Source of the DNA: Auriscalpium vulgare
Lineage: Eukaryota > Basidiomycota > Agaricomycetes > Russulales > Auriscalpiaceae
Length of the DNA: 64,000 bases
Reading direction: 5' to 3'
Assembly (NCBI GenBank): GCA_019915015.1
Contig: JAHBBC010000030.1
Span: 310,001-374,000 of the forward strand
Shown here: positions 1 to 12,238 of the stretch, in pieces
Layout of the letters: each line of letters starts with the position of its first letter
Position numbering within the stretch: the first letter of the stretch is position 1
Made by a program: the position numbers and the translations under genes
The notes under the pieces: generated by a model
Told to the model about the DNA's origin: nothing
Seen by the model: only the letters and a program-made list of their open reading frames with translations
Databases searched by the model: none

Positions 1-429
1 TACTGAGAACATTCATTCGCACACAGATGAACTGGCCGGTGACCACGGGGACGCCAACTGCGCCCAGCCATATTCAGTCGGTACTACAAGCGCACCGTCC
101 TGTATGCATCGATAAGCGCCAATGCCGCCGACACTCTTCAAGCTTCATACGTCATCAGGGATTCGGGGATGAAGAATCGAGCCGAGGGCATCTGGGCCGC
201 AGATGCTACGGTGTGGCGGATCTTCTTTGTTGAGCGCCCTTGATCAGAAAACTAGAAGTATGTTAGCACCGCGATTTGGTTCAGCCGCTCGAACAATTCT
301 CGCCTTATTTGGGTCCAGTCAGGATGTGGCGCGCGGCGGGAGCTCCAGGAGGATGGACAGCGAGGCCGAGCGTTTACGCATTGAAAATGGTCACAACCTC
401 TACTCCCGAACTCGCGCGATATTGCCGCG

Positions 430-1215
430 GCGATGTTGCTGGTTACTCTGCGGCCGCCGGCCACGAACGATACTCGCGAACGTACCCCACGTCCGCAAAG
501 CGCACGCGCCGCCTTCCCGTCACATTCTTGTCCGCGAGCCTCGGGAAATGCCTTGCAAGCCCGGCGGGGGTCAGGAGGTTGCCCTCGTCGACAGCCGGTA
601 CGCCGAGGGTCTCGAAAATTGCGGGTGGTCAACATAGATCCGCGCGTCCAGGTCCGAGACGACGACGATGGGCCTTGCGACGATCTTGTACTTGCCCGGC
701 TTGACGACGTTGCCGCTCTAGGTCGGCGGCGGCGGCGCGAGCAGCGCGGGGTCGGCGACCATGCACTGCCACCTCGTTTGCCGGCCCACCGCCTCGCGCA
801 CCGGGATCAGCACAACGTCTTGCTCCGTCGTCCGGCGCGTCAAATTGAGAGCGAGCAGGTCCCTGCAAAGATAGATTCCAGAGTGATAGGTAAACTCACG
901 GCGCACTTCAAGGGCACCCCGCTTGGCGGCAGAGATGGGCGCCTTGTCAGCCTAGTAAACAAAGGCGTTAACCGGGACGGGCTTGAGTCCGACGGGGCAC
1001 GCGTGGCGATGGAGGACATCGAGTCCGAGAGGTATGGCATCAGGGTCCCCAAGATCAGGGTGCCTTCGCATCCGCCCCAGAGTCGCCTGGTGTCGAACGT
1101 CGGGGTGAGCGGGCATGCGACAGGGGATGAAATTGGAGGTATACGTACAACTTCTGATGCCGAGCTGCGTAGCCTTGCTTTGCTCCGAAGAGCGGGAAAT
1201 TTTGGAGAACGATGG
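430..1215 (-). pseudogene. Decayed coding fragment, family not recognised
   Basis: On the minus strand this stretch reads as protein-like sequence in pieces, interrupted by at least two stop codons (near 955 and 718) and by a shift of frame near 615. Readable pieces include VNAFVY, then REFTYHSGIYLC, then KPGKYKIVARPIVVVSDLDA, then TLGVPAVDEGNLLTPAGLAR. The local sequence is GC-rich, like the real genes nearby. I see no start codon or consistent splice sites that would rescue the stops, so I read it as a dead gene or gene fragment. I do not recognise the family. The interruptions could also be introns that I failed to place. Confidence 0.25.
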
Positions 1216-2963
1216 CATAAGAACAGATCAAGATCTATTGCACAGTGATCTGCAATGGAAGATGATCGTCAAGAATAAACTTTTAGGCAGAAAGACTCAC
1301 AAGGCAGACTTATATCTCGCTCGTTCGGAAGCGGACCGAAACGCGGAAGGTAAATGGCACCGCGTCGCCAAAGAACTAACCACTAGAAGAATGCTTATAG
1401 CTATAGTTTCCACGTGCGATACAAGATACGCAATGCGAACCGAGGAGGAGGTAATTACGACGCTGATGGAGATATTCCAGAAACAAGCATGGACTTGGCG
1501 ACGAACGACTCCCGAGCCCATCCCTCGAGGCTATGACACCTCGAGCCGCCGTAGTCCAGAAAATGTGATAGATTGACATGACTGGAATCATCTGCCAGGG
1601 CAAGAACTTGCAAAGATGACAGAGGAGCCGGGTGCATTGCGTCGAAAAGGACAAACATGAAGTGCAGGCATTCGAAGAGGGGCAGACCAGGATGCCAGCG
1701 AAGGATCGGTGCAAACATTGGCATGGAGAGTTCCTTTCGCAGCCAACAATTGATGAATCTGTGCACTCACCACCAGGTTGAGCAGACGACTCACCGAGAG
1801 CACTAGTAACGACACTTATGACTATTTTTCCGCTATTAATGGCAGGGATACGAGCACTGGCCCGGGCGAAGTCTCTCCACTGGGGCTTCCACTGCAGTTG
1901 CCGTGCCCTTCTTTACTGAGCATCGCGCACGGTCATGTCGTACTTCCACGTAGAATGAGCTTCGAGGATGGCGAAGGAGGTTGCGTAGCTCGTGTCAAGC
2001 ATGTCAAGTCTCTGGTGGCAGTGGCCCGAGTCAGCAGTGGTCTGCAGTGGTCCGAGAGTATATTTACGTAAACATCGGAGTTAATCGGAGTAAGTATCTC
2101 ACTGTACTGAGTTTGTAGCCTGCCAGTGCCTGCCAGTGCCAGCAGCAAAGCCGCAAAACTAAGTACTGTAAGGACGTCTACTGGCGAACCCACGTTGCTC
2201 GTCTCCGTTGTCAAGGTGGCAATCATTGTGCTTTGACGACGCTTGCGAATCATCAAGGAATTGTCAGTGATACAGGCTCCCCACCCGGCCGGGAGACAAG
2301 CAAATAAGTACACAGTGCGTGAAGCTCATTCGATACGAATTTACTGTAACTGATGCGTGCAACCACCAATTCTAATCAGGCTCTACTCAGCAGCATTGCA
2401 TGAGCAATAACATCGACGACGAGCGCCGTTGCTTTCCTGACTGAGGCTGTGGACGTTCCAAGTCCGCTATTCTTCCGCCTTCAAGCTTCGAACTTCGCTG
2501 CTACATTGTCATCAAGTGAGCTGCCTGGCGATTGTCATGGGGTCTCGTCAAAACTGTGACGTTCCTAATATCTTCGCGACGCCAATAGACCAGTGCGAGA
2601 AAGCCTGAGGCCTCGATCTCAAGACGCACTCTCTGGTCGCTCCTCATGGATTATGTTCTCATGATCTCCGAACCCGCGTATGCCGTGACTGTCAATTTTT
2701 CAGCAGTTATACAGCGAAGCGCCGTCTTACCCTCGCTGATGCGCCCGTCTTCAATGAATCGAAGCCATCGTTCCTGTCCCTTGCACCACTGGATTCTGTG
2801 ATTCTCTCACATGCAAATTTGCATGTCAGCCGCTTGTCAGGTGCACAACACCGACCCTGGTCCAACACACAAGCCATGAGTATGTGAGATAAAGAGCCGC
2901 TGCCTTCCGTTTGTTTTCTGACTTCGCCTTCTCTCTTCTTGCTGAAGAGCGTTGACCGAGACC
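1216..2963. other. Stretch without a supported gene upstream of the P450
   Basis: No convincing gene is visible. A minus-strand open stretch around 1455-1815 has a leucine-rich look (for example APLSSLQVLALADDSSHVN), which might be an F-box/LRR remnant, but it has no domain I can name. The last few hundred bases should contain the P450 promoter. A 10-bp tandem unit lies at 2121-2140. Confidence 0.4.
2121..2140. repeat. Two tandem copies of a 10-bp unit
   Basis: The unit tgccagtgcc occurs twice without spacing. It lies in non-coding DNA and has no evident function. Confidence 0.6.
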
Positions 2964-5075
2964 ATGGCTATCACTCTCTTCGACGCCGTTCTGGCTGGCA
3001 TCGCGCTGTGGCTGGCGAAGCTCATACTCCAAAAGAATCCACGTGGCCGTCTCCCGCCTGGGCCCAAGCCGCTTCCACTCCTGGGAAATATCTTTGATTT
3101 ACCGCGCAAGGAGCAATGGAGGACGTTCAGTGAGTGGGGGCACAAATACGGTGCGTGTTCATCTTCTCCATCCTCTACCTTTTATATATGGACACGCGCG
3201 CAGGCCCAATCAGTTACGCCAGCGCGCTCGGAAAGTCTTTCGTCGTGCTGAACGACGTGCATACCGCTGTGGAAATGCTCGACAAGAAGTCCGCCGTGTA
3301 CTCCGACCGGCCAGTCTTGATAATGGCCGGCGAGCTTGTCGGTTGGCGCGACACGCTGCCGTTCACGCGGTACGGCGAGCGCCTCAAGGAAACAAGGAAG
3401 CACTTGCACGGCGCGATGGGTACACGCTCGCAGATCGAGGGTATGCATGGGCTATTTGAAGCGGAGACTCGTACGTTTTTGAGGCATGTATTGAAAAGGC
3501 CGGAGAAGGTGGCGGAGTGTATTCGTGAGTGCGTATCCAATTGAAGTTAGTGGATCTAATATTGACCGGATCGTCAGAACGGCGGGCTCAGTCATTTTGC
3601 AGCTGACATACGGCTACAAACCGAAGGAGGGCAAAGATGAGCTCGTCGACCTCGTGGAAGTGACGATGACACAATTCGCGGAAGTTGTGCAGCCAAATGT
3701 TTTCTTGGTCGACCTCATTCCGCCTTGTTCGTTATTACTACTCGTCACGGTCTAGGTGCCCGATTGATCAGGTCATCCAGTGCAGTATGTGCCTCGCTGG
3801 TTCCCTGGCGCCGGATGGAAGAAGAAAGCAGAGTCTTACCATCAGACGCTACAGCAAACCGCGGCGGCGCCAATGGAATTCGTCAAACAGCAGATGGCAA
3901 GTCGACCTCAGTATGAGACAACAGTCGCATTTCTGATCTCGGGACACGTCCCGTTGTAGATAGAGGGCACGGCCCGTCCATCGCTTGTCTCAAATCTCCT
4001 GGAAAAGAAGAACGACAGGAGGGATGTCGCTGATCAAGACAATACGATTAAATGGGCTGCCGCTGCTATGTACGGCGGTGCGTGTTTCTTCACCGTTTTC
4101 GACTCATGCTCATAGTATCTCTAGGTGGCTCCGACACCGTGAGTGCATGCTCCGTTAGATGTTCAGCTCACTCATACTTCCCAGACCGTGTCCGCAATAT
4201 ACAGCCTCTTCCTCGCAATGACAATTTACCCCAACGTACAGCGCAAAGCGCAGGCTGAGATCGATACTGTTGTCGGCGGCGACCGGCTGCCCTCTTTCGC
4301 CGACCGCGGAAGCTTGCCGTACGTTGATGCAGTCGTGAGCGAGGTCTTCCGTTGGGGTGCACTCGCTCCGCTAGGTCTGTTTCCATATTTCGCACTCCAT
4401 GCGCGTTGAAGAAACGAATGCTTTATCAACAGGTCTGCCCCATACCTCGATTGAGGATGACATCCACGAGGGGTACTTCATCCCAAAGGGCTCCGTCATC
4501 TTGACGAATGTCAAGTGAGCTGGTCTGTGTATATTGATGCGGATGCAGTTTTATAATGGTTTACTGTGCAGGGGTATGTTGCATGACGAAAAGGTATATG
4601 CGGATCCGTGGACCTTTAAACCCGAACGCTTCATTGCAACGGAGGAGAGACCAGCTGAATTGGACCCGCGGACATGTTGCTTTGGTTTTGGACGCAGGTA
4701 AGTGTGACATAATCAAACTGTGAATTCGGGTTGTATTTTTGGACCTTGCAGGATCTGTCCGGGTACGTCGCCATCGCCGCCCTGGTAGTGACCATGCTCA
4801 GCTCATTATCTCCACCCAGGCCTCAATCTCGCCGACGCGACTGTATGGGCATCGGTAGCCTTGTCACTCGCCATCTTCGATATTGGACGGAAGGTTGTCG
4901 ATAATGTGGAGATCGTCCCTGAGGCTTTGTACGGCGACGAAATCATCAGGTGCGTATGCCGTATGTCGCTGCGCCCTGCTGTCTGACTATTAGAGGCCGC
5001 AGTCATCCACTGCCTTTCCCTTGCACAATAGAACCTCGCTCGAAGAGCGCAGAGGCTCTCATTTTGTCGGAATAG
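2964..5075 (+). CDS. Cytochrome P450 monooxygenase (OrdA/CYP64-like clan)
   Basis: A heme-thiolate monooxygenase, probably anchored in the ER and acting in secondary metabolism or xenobiotic oxidation. Twelve exons (2964-3150, 3204-3528, 3578-3726, 3781-3900, 3964-4077, 4125-4138, 4185-4374, 4433-4514, 4572-4697, 4752-4762, 4820-4949, 5003-5075) give 506 residues, the normal length for a fungal P450. The start is the ATG at 2964, followed by a hydrophobic anchor and the proline hinge RLPPGPKPLPLLGN. The oxygen-binding I-helix motif GGSDTT spans exons 6-7. The ExxR motif reads SEVFRW, PERF follows, and the heme-binding loop is CFGFGRRICPG with its cysteine present. The G-S-D-T motif and the heme cysteine are encoded by micro-exons of 14 and 11 nt. 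No other biosynthetic gene lies beside it. The substrate cannot be told from sequence. All key residues are present, so it is likely functional. Confidence 0.9.
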
Positions 5076-6265
5076 ATGCTGGTTTGTGCTCGGCTACCTA
5101 CCTGCTCCCTCAGGCTCCAATTTGGGTAGCCAGTTCATGGACGAGGCATCTTGCTGGCAGTCTGGCAGACATGTTTATGCAAACACGTCCCGGGCCGCAG
5201 TGAAATCTCCCTTTTATGGACAAGCGATGTGATTTCGTGGCGACGCGCAGTGAAATCTCTCGAACGATATTCATTCGTGTCTCAAGGCTTGGCTTCTTGC
5301 CCATCATCGCTACTTAAGTCTTTTGCATGTCGGGTCAGAGGTTCCCGGCGTGGCCCGATTTCGCCTTTTGCGACGTGTTTTCCGTTGGCAATGCGAGACG
5401 TTCGACTCGACGTAGCCACCTTCGTCATGCAGCGTGATACACTCGCGGCTCCCCAGGCCATCCTACCCGGATGCTTCTATTTCGGATTGAGGCGTCACGC
5501 CGCGTCAGGTGGCTTCTTACTGTGGGCCCGAGCGAGTCCATTAGGATGTCCCCGCGTCTGTTCACGAAGGTGGGGTATCGGTATGGAGCGTGTGTAGCGC
5601 TCACATGAAGCCTTGGGAAAGAGTAGCGTCTCGAGCGTTACTCGGGAAAGAGTAGATTACATCCATTCCATCTCAGCCGCCTCTAGAGCGGTAACATTGA
5701 TCGTATGCCCGCAACCAATCACGGAAGCGAGCGTTGGCCGATACGATGGGCTCATGCGGTATAGAAATTCTTGTCCGTCTACGCGTTACATCTGATCGGG
5801 AAGCTGGCAGAATATGTGCCGATGGTCGTGAGACGCGAAGCAATCGCTGGAACGAATGACGGCTCTGTGAAACGAAAGTGCGTGTTAGCATCGATGATCA
5901 GCAGATGAGAGTCAAAGGATGCTATGCAGCCCGCCGACAGAGCGGGGGCGAGCGGCGCCGAACAGGGCGGGAATACAGAGAATTGCACCACGGTAGTGGC
6001 ACAGGGCACGTCGACGCGGACAGGCACACGACCTGACCCAGTGGGCGGGGACGCGCGGGCGTGCACGTTTTCAAGCCGTGCGATGAGAGAAAGCAGATTG
6101 CAAAGCGTGTATCCGCCAGCCACACCTGACCACACACCCCACGCAGAAGCGTGCAGCCTGTGATGCCCTGAGCACGACACGCACCCCAAGCGTACCCGAC
6201 GTACCCACCGTCGCACCCAAGTCGTACCAAACATTGACAGAACGGAATACGAACCTGTAATCGTG
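5076..6265. other. Intergenic stretch between the P450 and a convergent gene
   Basis: About 1.2 kb between two convergent genes. Open frames occur on both strands, but none has a domain, splice pattern or codon pattern that I can support. I see no repeat or RNA gene. Confidence 0.4.
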
Positions 6266-8029
6266 TCATCGCCGCTCCCTCCCTGGCTCCGCATGTCCGG
6301 GCGGGTCTTCCCGCGGGCTCTCCACCTCCGACGACTCGCTCGTAGTCGATGGAGAAGGTGCCGGTCGTAATCGAGGCGGACGCGGCGGCCGGATGGAAAC
6401 AGGCGCGGAAGGAACGTCCGATGTCCGCTCTTCCATAGGTGGTGTTCCAAAGTCCACGGTCGCAGTGCGCCTTTCGTCCTCTTCAAACCGAGGAGGCGGT
6501 ATGCGGACGGGCGGCCGACGCATCACACTCGCCAGTAGCGGGGGCTCAGGTGATGCGATCGCCACGCCGAACGAAGGGGGTGCATCACCCTGCTGTTCTG
6601 GCTGTGCGGCGAGAAGGGCCATAGGCATGAGTGCCGGCGGCGGGAACGGTGCGGTCAGTGGCTCGTCATATGCCAGGGGAGTCGTCTCCGAAGGCGGGGA
6701 GGCAGCCGGAGACCCTCGCGAAGGGATGTACGGCGGCGGGGCAACGGGGACCGTCCCTGGGAAGAATCTCGGGATGAAAGGTGCAGGCCCTTGCATCGGC
6801 GGTCCATCCTCGGATGCGTCTGTGTGGAACGAGTCTGCATCGTTTGCGACGGTGTCGCGGTGCTCATGGCGCAGCCGTTTCGCGGACCGGCGACGCCGGC
6901 GAATAATGCTGAGCGCAACACAGAAGGCGATCGTGCCAAGCACGCCAACTGTGCCGCCTACGGCGCCTGCGAACGTGGCGACGTTGTGGTTTTTGGTCTT
7001 GGCACTGGTCAGATGAGAAGACGATGATGAAGATCGATGCCGGAAATAGATAGTCAGCGCTGTTATACCGAAGAATGGACGGCTAATATACTCACTCGAC
7101 GATCGTTGCAGGCGCAGAAGGACGAGACGACGATGAGGTTGCCGACCCACTGTTCTCTCCGTCCTCTTGCGTGAAAACGTAGTAGTCGAACAGAAATACC
7201 GAGTCTGGGCCAAGGCTGATTTGCAACGTGTGCTGAGCGTCGGGCAGACCGCTGGCAGAGAGCACGGAGGTGTTCGGCTGGAAGCCAGAGCCAGCTGCGG
7301 AGCCGTTGTGGAGGAAGGCACCTGCGGGCTGATTGTCGAGAGTAAATGTGAGGTTCGTGAGGGTCGGTGTGCTGTTCGAGCTGGGAGGAAGACGAAGGGG
7401 AAGCAGGCAATAAATGTATATGGCGGTCCCTGGAGACAACGTTCAGGCTCTGGGGAATACTAGGAGGGAGAAATAGCTTACCATTGAAGTTCAATTGCAG
7501 GGTCACTGGCGTATCGACAAAGCCAGGGTCGTCGCTGTCGAGATTACTCACGAAAAACGGCGACGTTTCGGCCCCACTGTCAGTCGAGTTGTAGGCCTCC
7601 GTGTCTGTGGGGGAATCGCCGTCATCGTCATCGTCATCCTGGCCCTTGCCCTTGCCCTTGCCCACATCATCCGCATCTCGTCTGCGGAGGTCCATGCTCC
7701 TGCCATCACGCTTGCCGCTACCCTTCTTGCTCCCATCGCCATCGCTATCCACGTCATCATCAGTATCGGCAGTTGAAAGCGATTGACGCCGACGAGGGTG
7801 TGAGGCAGAACGAGCATCCGGAGGAGTTCCCACTGGCGAACCACGACGTCGCCGGCTGATAAAGAACAGACGGATCCGTGTCGTCCACAGTTATGTTGAC
7901 CTGCCCTGCCCGCGCTGACGAACGAGGGCCAAGTAGCCCCGGAAAGACCAGAAATGCCAAGGCGCAAGAGATGGGCCCTGAGCAGAAACTCCTAGAATGA
8001 CCTCGATGAGCCCAGAGTAAACGGAACAC
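6266..8029 (-). CDS. Single-pass membrane protein with luminal or extracellular N-terminal domain
   Basis: An unnamed basidiomycete-type surface protein. Exon 1 starts at the ATG ending at 8029 and carries a hydrophobic leader (ALAFLVFPGLLGP) and the segment VNITVDDTDPSVLYQPATSW. A following segment reads FVDTPVTLQLNFNGTAIYIY across an intron at about 7431-7481, typical of the beta-sandwich half of this family. A second intron (about 7011-7105) joins it to one membrane helix, FAGAVGGTVGVLGTIAFCV, followed by a basic stop-transfer run (IIRRRRRSAKRLRHE). The long C-terminal tail is proline-rich and disordered. The first splice junction, near 7700-7800, is not certain, because an acidic low-complexity run (GKGKGKGQDDDDDD) sits in the region. 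The layout resembles SKG6-type signalling membrane proteins, but the function is unknown. Confidence 0.65.
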
Positions 8030-8974
8030 TTGACAGGAACAGTCTATGGCGCTAGGCGTACCGCATCGTCGTTGCCTGGAAGTATCGCCGAAAGAGACGC
8101 CGTTTTAGCTGCTGCTCGCTGTTGCTTCGTGGAGATCAACGAGGGGAGGAGAAGCGATGTCGAGCACGGTGTGAGTAGCTTAAAGGGCCCCACAAGAGAG
8201 TGAGATAAAGGAAGGGAAGAGATCCCACACGGGTATTTGACCGAGAGAAATACATCCTCGCAGAAGCCTCGGTGAGAGTTGAGCGTACCGGCAATGGTAT
8301 GTCACAAGGAAGGCCGGTTGACCATTGGTTCTCAACCACTCTGGAGCGCCTCACGCCAAATCCAAATTCCTGGAGAGGGCGGATGCCCGCAACTCTGTGT
8401 AGCGAACGTTACCTTGAAAGCCGTTACCTTGAAAGCCGTCGAGTCGTAGGCCGTCCGATACGTCGCATGCACGGATTGAAACCTATCGGCGAAGGTAGTT
8501 GCTCCAGAGAAAGAAAGTGTACATTCAGAAATTGCACATGTTGCGCGATGTGAGAACGACCGAAAGAATGGAGAGACAGTGAGTTCCAGAGTAAAGGGAG
8601 GGAAGCTCATTGGCGGCCGCGGTCCTGAGCTGGGTATTACGTAAAGGGTGTGTACACGGTTTCGCCATGAACTTCATCTCTTCAGTCTTGCCTTCGTCTT
8701 CGCTGACCTTCTGCAGTTTGCGATCCTCTTGGCTTTCTACCGCGCCACGTTGATCTCACAGAATCAATAAACAGGCTTGTTGAGTTTGCATTCGCAGCTA
8801 TAGCGATCCTCCCATCGGCTCCAATCTGGTCCCAGCTGTTCTCAGGACGAGATAGCCGCTTCCCACCAAATAACTGCAGTGCGTCCATATCATATCTGGA
8901 TTGTGCATCTGACTATATTTTGCGAGGCACAGCTGTTGGTGGGGTCTCCATCTCAAGGCGCACCAACATCTCGC
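8030..8974. other. Intergenic stretch between divergent genes
   Basis: This stretch separates the membrane-protein gene on the minus strand from VPS36 on the plus strand and should hold both promoters. A 15-bp tandem duplication lies at 8408-8437. No supported gene. Confidence 0.4.
8408..8437. repeat. Two tandem copies of a 15-bp unit
   Basis: The unit gttaccttgaaagcc occurs twice in direct succession in the divergent intergenic region. It looks like a simple slippage duplication. Confidence 0.7.
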
Positions 8975-11403
8975 ATGACCACCCTCCAGAAGTACACAAG
9001 ATCCGTCGACGGGACCATACCCATCCCTGCACTGCTGTATGACGACGAGGAAATTTTGGCAAGCCAGGAGGGAGTGGGAATCTACGATGGGTAAGCACCG
9101 TTCTCCGCCGTCTTTCGACTTGTTCCTTTCTTGTGCGTACCGTAATACCCTGGGATGCGTCTCTTCATCGGCGAGTTTCTTTCGAGCATCCGCGCTTGCA
9201 GAGCTCTTCAGACACCCCGGACCTAAGAGAGGTTCATGCCGTTCGAATAGCATCCAGGGCATGTCGCCAAGAAGTTTCTTGCGAATTCCGACCATCCATG
9301 GAGACCATCCCGTGGATATAGGCCTCATCGACCGAGCGCAATGCGCTGGCGTTTGATATACAATGGACAAACATTGTCGGCCCTCCTTGTTCCCCCGGTG
9401 CATTAGCACAGTTGGAGACGTGGAGTGCGAACAGACGTTCCATCGGGCTGTCTTGTCCACTGCCGAGAAAACGCTGCTTTGGGAACGAAGCGTGCCACGC
9501 ATTCTCTTTCTTACATTTCGTGTTCCTGTCATCTTGAAGAATTGGTCGAGAACCTGTCGGTGGCGGAGGCACACGCCCTGACTTGGCAGAGCTTGCCAGG
9601 CTGCTCTCAGCGCCTTGGTCTCTTTTCTATTTTCTACGTGCCCGTTCCCATGTCCTAATTAACCCTTCAGCACACAGAAATCGCCTCTTCACCAAAACGG
9701 CACGGTGTCGGTGACTAGCCATAGGCTTTTCTATATAGACGCGATGAAACCGCGTTCACGGTCATTCGCGCTCGATCTGTCCAGTATAGCAAGCACCGAG
9801 TACTACGCCGGGCTGTTCACGTCCTCGGCGAAGGCGACGCTGCATCTCAGCCGTTTCGAAGATCAGCCGGGCGAGGAGCCAGATGAAGAGGAGGCAGCAC
9901 TTGGCGTCTGGCTCTGCGAAGTGTGCGGCTTTCGCAATCCCCCTGGGTCGAGCCCCACCGCCGCCAAATGTGGGCTGTGCGGTGTGCCGCGCGCCAAGTC
10001 GACCTCCGCGACGACGCCACGGACCGTCTCCACACCCGCCTCGGCCGCAGCCAGCCTCTCCGCGCTGCATCTGTCCTCCTCCCTGCCCACATCGCCGATG
10101 CACACGCCCGGCGCCGACGAGGTCGCGTGCCCGGCGTGCACGTTCCTGAACCCGCCGTCGCGGGCGCGATGCGAGATCTGCGACACCCCGCTCCCGCGCA
10201 CGCAGCCCCTCAAGTCAGCACCCGCCTCGCGCCCCACGACGCCGGGCGCGGACGGCGCGGACGACGGAGGGATTATCAAGCTCAGCTTCCGCAAGGGCGG
10301 CGACAAGGCGCTGTACGCGCTCCTGAAACGCAGCTTACATGGCAAGGCATGGGAGGTCCGTCCGTCCATTTCGCCTTTGTGGCGCGTCCCGAGCTCATGG
10401 CGGAAATACTAGGCTAAGAACGTTGGCAAGCGCGCAGACGCGCCCGCCGCAGAGGGGTTCGGAATTGGTGCGGAACGATCTATCTCCGTGCGCGGGCGCG
10501 CAGCTGACGCCGCGCTACGCAGACGGGCTCGTGCGCGGTGTTGAGACGTCGGCGCAGAGTCGACAAGTGGACATGCACGACGCGCTCAAGGACCTCGACG
10601 CGCTCATGATCAAGGCGCGCGAGATGGTCCGGCTCGCCAACGAGCTCAACGAGCGCCTGACCGCGTCCTCGTCGACGACTGCAAACCCGTACTCCTCGCC
10701 CGCGTCCGCGTCCGCGTCGTCCTCCTTCTCGTCGGCGCCGGCGCTCGTGCCGTCCACGGAGCCCGAGGAGGCGACGTTTATCCGCTCGTCGCTCGCGCAG
10801 CTGGGCCTGCAGATGGAGAACACGCCCGTGACGCTCGACATGATCCGCGACGAAAAGCGGTGGCACGAGGAGCTCGCGCGCGAGCTCGCGGGCGTGCTCC
10901 AAGGCACGGTCTCGGGCAGGGCGCGCGGCGGCATCCTCGGTGCGCGCGGCATCGTCGCGCTCGACGAGGTCTGGGGCGGCTGGAACCGCGCGCGCGGCGT
11001 CGGCACGTATCCCTCCCTCCCTCCCCCCTCCTTCGCGCCCTGACCGACCGCCCCCACAGCGCTCATCACGCCGGAGCAGTTCCTGCAAGTGCTCCCGCAC
11101 CTCCCCGCGCACACGGAGCCGCCGCTGCTCACGCGCGCGTTCGCGCGCACCGGGCTGCGCGTGCTGCACACGCCGGCGTACACGCCCGCGGCGTTCGCGG
11201 CGCGCCTGCACGGGCTGCTGCTCGCCGTGGGCCCGCGCACGGCGCTCGAGGTCGCGTGGGACGAGGACGTGCCGGTCGGGCTCGTCGCGGAGATGGTCGG
11301 CGAGGCCGAGGCGCAGGCGACCGTCGTCCGGGACGTCGCGGGCAGCGAGGTGCGCTGGTGGACGAATGTGTTCACGGGGTACGTGTGGGATGGGCAGGAA
11401 TGA
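8975..11403 (+). CDS. VPS36: ESCRT-II subunit Vps36 with two NZF zinc fingers
   Basis: Vps36 binds ubiquitin and endosomal phosphoinositide and, with Vps22 and Vps25, sorts cargo into multivesicular bodies. Exons 8975-9090, 9671-10355, 10413-10467, 10523-11002 and 11060-11403 sum to 560 codons (559 residues plus stop). Exon 1 begins the GLUE domain (DDEEILASQEGVGIYDG), which continues in exon 2 (GTVSVTSHRLFYIDA). Two Cys4 NZF fingers are inserted in the GLUE domain, as in yeast: WLCEVCGFRNP...CGLC and VACPACTFLNP...CEIC. A helical linker (ALKDLDALMIKAREMVRLA) leads to the C-terminal winged-helix half, ending in FTGYVWDGQE. Intron 1 is 580 nt against about 55-60 nt for the others. The last intron fits only as a GC...AG intron, since GC at 11003 restores the frame. 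The family call is firm. Confidence 0.93.
9091..9670 (+). other. Unusually long first intron of VPS36
   Basis: The donor is gtaagc, right after the codons for IYDG. The acceptor is ttcag, preceded by a branch-like ctaat. Both joined exons match the GLUE domain in frame, so the boundaries are well supported. The inside shows no plus-strand exon that I can place. On the minus strand a frame stays open across it (8798-9574). Confidence 0.75.
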
Positions 11404-12238
11404 AATGCACTCCGCGGGCGGAGGAAGGGTCGGCGAGGGGGGATGCGGGCCCGGCGCGCTGCGGGGGATGAACCATCGGCACTGTCGATCATCGTGATGC
11501 TGCCTACGCTGTGCACGTCATGACCTCTGCGGCTGCCGCACGGTCAGTCGCTGGGAGGCCCTTCGGCTATACGCGGCGCCCATGTCGTGTCCAGGGCCTC
11601 AATCAAGTGCTTGATTTACAGGCAATATTCCGGTCCTTTGCGTCTCCGTGCTGCCCGAGCGCGCTGCGATGGCTAATTGTAAGCGAGGCCCGCAGCTAGC
11701 TTATCCCCGCGCCATTCCATCACATCCCATCACACGCTATCACAGCAGCACATGCTACATGAGCGGCATTAAACATACGCATTAAGGCGGGCGATAATTA
11801 CTGTACAGGCGCGGGCGATACAAGGCGTGCAGGGCGGTGCGTTATATAATATGGTGTGTGTGCGTATATGCAGAAGATTGGCGATAGAAAGACAGACTAC
11901 TAGGCGGGGTCTACCGTATGCGTATTGGGTGGGCGTGGCGATACAATATTGCAAAAGACACAGCGAGCGACTGGAGACACAAATTATGCAGTGGCGAAGG
12001 AAACGCGAGCTAGCGCGGTGGGGGCACAGAAGCGAAAGCGAAAGCGATAGATAACCAGGCGGCAATATTAAAGAAACACAAAGTATGGTATGTATACACA
12101 AAACAAACTGACCGAGACCGTGATTTGGGGGCGGGATTAGGCGGGTGGGGGTACACTATCAGAATTAGCGGTCTCGTCGCAAAATACACATGGAGTCACT
12201 CCATTCAATTCATTCATGCATGCACGCATGCACCTCAC
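11404..12238. other. Intergenic stretch between convergent VPS36 and STE12
   Basis: This stretch is more AT-rich than its flanks, as expected for facing 3' untranslated regions. No gene or repeat is seen. Confidence 0.4.

Noticed and set aside
433..1248. A 271-codon plus-strand frame
   Set aside because: Arg-rich composition and a better protein-like reading on the opposite strand indicate a shadow frame.
10480..11516. Long minus-strand frames opposite VPS36
   Set aside because: They mirror the GC-rich coding strand of VPS36, whose exons are confirmed by domain match and phase.
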